Shown in pieces: positions 61,648-64,000 of a stretch of DNA of 64,000 bases; positions within the stretch are counted from its first letter, which is position 1; the number at the start of each line of letters is the position of its first letter. Under the pieces are notes generated by a model. That model saw only the letters and a list, made by a program, of their open reading frames with translations, was not told the DNA's origin and made no database searches. The stretch is from Buchnera aphidicola (Meitanaphis elongallis) (GTDB taxonomy: Bacteria > Pseudomonadota > Gammaproteobacteria > Enterobacterales > Enterobacteriaceae): contig CP140033.1 in assembly GCA_039830015.1 (NCBI GenBank), positions 561,616-625,615 of the forward strand, given 5' to 3'. Made by a program: the position numbers and the translations under genes.

Positions 61648-63020
61648 TTATTTCAAAAAAGGATTATTACTATTTTTAAAATAAAAATGTATAGGATTTC
61701 CTATAATATTTAATGCTTTTATAAAATAATTAGAAAGATATTTTTTATAAGTATCTGAAAGATAATTTAATTTATTTCCATGAATAATAATAGTTAAAGG
61801 ATTTTTTTTACCTAAATGAGCATATTTTAATTTTATTCTAATATTTTTAATAATAGGCGGTTGATGCATATTTACTGCTAATTTCATAATTTCTGTTAAT
61901 TTTGAAGTACTTAATGTTTTTACAGAATGTTCAAAAATTTTATCAATAAATGTAAATATTTTATTTACACCTAACTTGTTAACAGCAGAAATAAAATGAA
62001 TCACTCCAACATTCATATACTTCAATTTTTCTGATTTTAAAATTTTTCTTTTATCATGTTTCAACAATTTATCACATTTATTAAATACTATCATAATCCC
62101 ACAACCATTTTCAACAATACGATTGAACAACGTTATATCTTGACTTGATATAATGTCTGTAACATCTAAAACTAATATAACTATATTAGCTAATTTAATA
62201 GATTCTAATGTTTTTCTAACTGAAAACTTTTCTGTATAATTAGTAATCTTATTTTTTTTTCTTACACCCGCTGTATCAATAAAAATATAATTATTATTTT
62301 TATGTATAACAATATTCCAAATACTATCTCTAGTGGTTCCTGGTTGATCATCAACAATCATTTTGTTTTCATTAAGAATACTATTTATTAAAGTTGATTT
62401 TCCTACATTAGGTTTTCCAACAACAGCTATTTTTACAAAATTATTATTTAAATGCCATCGTACTTTATTTTTTTCTTGTTCTAAAAGAGAGACATTTAAA
62501 AGTTTATTTTTATTACTATATGAAATATTTTTTAATAAACTTATGAAATATTTCTGTATTAAAGCTGTTATTCCTATTCCATTAGTAGCTGAAATAGCAT
62601 GAACGTTTGAGAATCCTAATGCATAAAATTCTGATTTTATTGAATTAATGTTTAATCCATCCACTTTATTGACCACAACTAATATACTTTTCTTATATGT
62701 TCTAATTTTTTTTGCAATACTCCAATCTTCATGTACTAATCCATCTCTAGCACTAACTAAAAAACAAATTAAATCAGATTCTTCTATAGATAAAAATACT
62801 TGATCTAGGATCTTTTTATTAATGTTTTTTTTTTATTGTTAATCCCAGCTGTATCAATGATAGTAAATATATTATTTTTGATATTTAAACATCCATATTT
62901 TCTATCTCGAGTCAATTCTAAACAATTAGAAACTAATGCATTATGAGAATTAGTAAGTTTATTAAATAAAGTAGATTTCCCAACATTAGTTCTTCCAATC
63001 AATACAATTAAAGGAACCAT
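61648..63020 (-). CDS. der: GTPase Der (EngA), frame broken at an A10 tract
   Basis: Essential double-GTPase for 50S ribosome assembly. The ATG at 63020 (M-V-P-L-I-V) matches the family start. Domain 1: LIGRTNVGKSTLFN (Thr for the usual Pro), LTRDRKYG, DTAGI. Ten T on the plus strand at 62825-62834 (A10 in the message) lead to a stop 8 codons on. Adding one A restores the frame through IEESDLICFLVSARDGL and VVVNKVDGL. Domain 2: VVGKPNVGKSTLINS, PGTTRDS, DTAGVRKK, VFNKCDKL; then the KH-like domain with HQPPIIKNIRIKLKYAHLG. Restored length 457 residues (E. coli 490; the acidic linker and basic tail are shortened). Slippage-rescued expression is inferred. Confidence 0.9.
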
Positions 63021-63182
63021 ATAATTATTATCTCTCAATATTCTTATGTATTTATTTATTAAATCATATATTTTATTAATTTTAATTTTTTAAGTTAGTT
63101 AGCTTAATATTTATTATTTTTTAATTCTAATTTATCTTGAAAATATAAATTTTTCTATATTAAGATTGTAGCTCTTAATTTT

Positions 63183-63668
63183 TCATTTTAATGAAGCAAA
63201 AACATTATCTTTGAATTTATATTTGACACTGTTCCAAGCATTGTCTTTAATATGATCAATAGTCTTTATAGCTTGCAGATTATCGTTTAATTGAAATTGT
63301 ATTTTAGCAATATTTAATGTTATTAAATTAAAAATATTTACATCAGGAGTATGTTTTAAGTTTTTTTTTAGTATTAATAAAGCATCATTTAAATTACCAC
63401 TATCTATGTATATTTTAGCTAATTGCAAAGACGCTAAAGAACTATAAATGTTATTTTTATTATTCTCAATAAATTGAACAATTTCATTCACTGATTTTAC
63501 ATTTTTAGAATTATTTTTTTGGATAATTTTTTCATAATCTTCTATATAAGTAAAATTATTTATATTTGATGAATAAAAATAAAATAAAAATAAGAAAAAT
63601 GTAAATCCTAAAAAAGAAAAAAATATATTATTTATTTTTTTATCTTGAAAAGTAAAGTTTATATTCAT
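63183..63668 (-). CDS. yfgM: YfgM, TPR-like ancillary protein of the Sec translocon
   Basis: 161 residues (E. coli 206; shorter at the C-terminus). One N-terminal transmembrane helix (about residues 15-33, FFSFLGFTFFLFLFYFY) and a periplasmic tetratricopeptide-like helical region with ASLQLAKIYIDSGNLNDALLIL. In E. coli it binds SecYEG and PpiD. Order hisS-yfgM-bamB-der is ancestral; bamB is missing between it and der. Diverged, so function is less sure than identity. Confidence 0.82.
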   Translation of the reverse strand: MNINFTFQDKKINNIFFSFLGFTFFLFLFYFYSSNINNFTYIEDYEKIIQKNNSKNVKSVNEIVQFIENNKNNIYSSLASLQLAKIYIDSGNLNDALLILKKNLKHTPDVNIFNLITLNIAKIQFQLNDNLQAIKTIDHIKDNAWNSVKYKFKDNVFASLK

Positions 63669-63770
63669 ATATTTACAACATATTAAAATGTTTTTAAAAA
63701 TAAAATTTTAGCGATCTTAACAATAGTATTATATGTTTAAATAAATGCAAGCATTTTTTGTCAAGGTTAA

Positions 63771-63983
63771 ATCTACCATAAATGCATAATTAAAATAATA
63801 AAAACAATATATATATTAAATATATATATTATATATATATATATGCATCTACCATAAATGCATAATTAAAATAATAAAAACAATATATATATTAAATATA
63901 TACAATATATATATTAAATATATATATTATATATTAAATATATATATTTTAAATAATAAAAACAATATATATATTAAATATAT
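63771..63983. repeat. 76-bp tandem repeat in the yfgM upstream region
   Basis: A 56-base block starting ATCTACCATAAATGCATAAT occurs at 63771-63826 and again, identically, at 63847-63902: a 76-bp period. A third partial copy (33 bases, beginning AAATAATAAAAACAAT) lies at 63951-63983. The intervening sequence is an AT dinucleotide-rich run. Such arrays are mutable in length. No further gene is visible to the window end. Confidence 0.85.
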
Positions 63984-64000
63984 CAACTAAGAGGTCATTA

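Noticed and set aside
62805..63038. Separate 77-residue small GTPase
   Set aside because: It is the first part of Der; one added A in the A10 tract joins it to the rest.
63771..63983. CRISPR array
   Set aside because: Two and a partial copies with AT-rich, non-unique spacers and no cas genes; a simple tandem repeat.

Overview
The window is about three-quarters A+T and holds a degraded gammaproteobacterial gene set: enterobacterial operon fragments, long eroded spacers and homopolymer-rich coding sequence. Gene content, gene neighbourhoods and protein sequence point to Buchnera aphidicola, the obligate aphid endosymbiont. Two pathways that many Buchnera strains carry on plasmids are chromosomal here: a leucine cluster in the permuted order leuB-leuC-leuD-leuA, and trpEG. 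From memory this fits a gall-aphid (Eriosomatinae, Baizongia-like) lineage. Species assignment is inference; the genus is close to certain.

Layout. 1-3.3 kb: 3' part of dnaB, then gshB-yqgE-ruvX. 3.5-8.6 kb: leuBCDA on the minus strand. 9-15 kb: yggS, trmB, mutY, yggX, murI, sbcB. 15.2-16.8 kb: divergent tRNA-Asn and tRNA-Ile(CAU) flanking a 25-bp perfect palindrome, then pyrE and dut. 17.2-23.4 kb, minus strand: rplI-rpsR-rpsF, purA, hflC-hflK, miaA. 23.4-25.3 kb: an eroded mutL. 25.3-30.5 kb: mtlD, mtlA, pgi. 31.3-36.7 kb: orn, tRNA-Gly, amiB, rpmE, a reduced ftsN, hslVU, zapB. 37.2-42.8 kb: trpEG, fpr, coaD and an unrecognised 395-residue protein. 43.6-48.1 kb: pitA, ynfM, dapF, cyaY. 48.4-56.5 kb: tRNA-Pro/His/Arg, rho, trxA, rep, ilvC, ilvD. 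56.8-63.7 kb: tRNA-Trp, iscSU, hscBA, fdx, der, yfgM. A tandem repeat closes the window.

How the genes work together. leuABCD with ilvC and ilvD cover most of valine, isoleucine and leucine synthesis. trpEG is the entry to tryptophan and dapF the lysine/peptidoglycan branch: essential amino acids a symbiont supplies to its host. mtlA, mtlD and pgi feed sugar into glycolysis; iscSU-hscBA-fdx-cyaY-yggX serve iron-sulfur cluster assembly; the rest is housekeeping.

Most notable observations: (i) orn, ftsN, coaD and der are each broken by one base inside an A10 or A11 tract, and restoring the frame gives family-length proteins for orn, coaD and der; amiB has a similar one-base break. (ii) A previously easy-to-miss ftsN survives only as cytoplasmic segment, transmembrane helix and the essential W-x-Y-I-x-E-L periplasmic helix, with no SPOR domain. 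(iii) The spacer between miaA and mtlD is a collinear mutL carcass. (iv) HscA has lost its C-terminal lid, and thioredoxin has a CNPC active site in place of CGPC.
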